Assembly (NCBI GenBank): GCA_947624205.1
Contig: CANQJI010000020.1
Span: 1 to 35,855, forward strand
Length of the DNA: 35,855 bases
Reading direction: 5' to 3'
DNA from: an uncultured Akkermansia sp.
Lineage (GTDB): Bacteria; Verrucomicrobiota; Verrucomicrobiia; Verrucomicrobiales; Akkermansiaceae
In this document: positions 35,696 through 35,855 of the stretch, piece after piece
How positions within the stretch are numbered: position 1 is the stretch's first letter
Layout: every line of letters begins with the position of its first letter
Notes under the pieces: generated by a model
What the model saw: the letters and a program-made list of their open reading frames with translations, nothing else
What the model was told of the DNA's origin: nothing
Databases searched by the model: none
Translations under genes and position numbers: made by a program

Positions 35696-35750
35696 TCCTA
35701 TTAAATTGGTAGGAATAGGGAGAATTTAGCACTTCCCTATGAGAAGTCAA
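35696..35750 (-). promoter_or_regulatory. predicted sigma70-like promoter and adjacent dyad upstream of the metY-cysK-thiE-thiM unit
   Basis: Minus strand ttgact-N16-taaatt (35750-35723), then dyad cctatt...aatagg (35697-35719). Confidence 0.4.
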
Positions 35751-35855
35751 TACAAAAAGTGTAATAGCAGGAAAAAAAGGGGTCTCCGGCAAATTCGCTG
35801 AGACAGACTATGAAGGGATAAGAGAAAAAATCGGCACTTCAGCCTTGCATTCTCT

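Noticed and set aside
35666-35855. TPP or SAM riboswitch upstream of the sulfur/thiamine genes
   Set aside because: The gtctc...gagac-T-rich structure lies upstream of the predicted promoter and looks like a terminator of a preceding gene; no conserved riboswitch core recognised.

Overview
The window looks like a bacterial chromosome segment, probably Verrucomicrobiota/Akkermansia-like (an inference from gene content; no search was run). The left ~19 kb is accessory. It holds the 3' end of a group II intron; a tyrosine recombinase whose 5' side abuts a 16-bp perfect inverted-repeat pair (candidate invertible promoter); and a run of secreted or lipoprotein genes (LPP20/FlgT-like, TPR lipoprotein paralogues, FlgO-like + DUF4384). 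Next come a nuclease-like cassette between direct repeats and a large secreted multidomain caspase (WD40-like / Ig-like / C14 caspase / EF-hand loop / ankyrin) that overlaps an exported N-acetylmuramoyl-L-alanine amidase gene. After these are a SIR2-like gene, a membrane protein, remnants of a second caspase-SIR2 unit, and a DUF6602-like gene. The right half is mostly housekeeping: Y-family polymerase + YolD-like protein, RecQ, tRNA-Glu(CTC) with terminator, two secreted proteins, LMW protein tyrosine phosphatase, FtsZ, FtsA, ThiM, ThiE, CysK and MetY-type sulfhydrylase. Three copies of a ~200-250 bp palindrome-bounded intergenic repeat occur near 19.5-20.0 kb and 27.9-28.1 kb. The best candidate for an undescribed system is the exported caspase-amidase pair with a Ca-binding-type EF-hand loop, its SIR2-like neighbour, and evidence of past duplication and decay. 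All functional assignments are motif recognition by eye.
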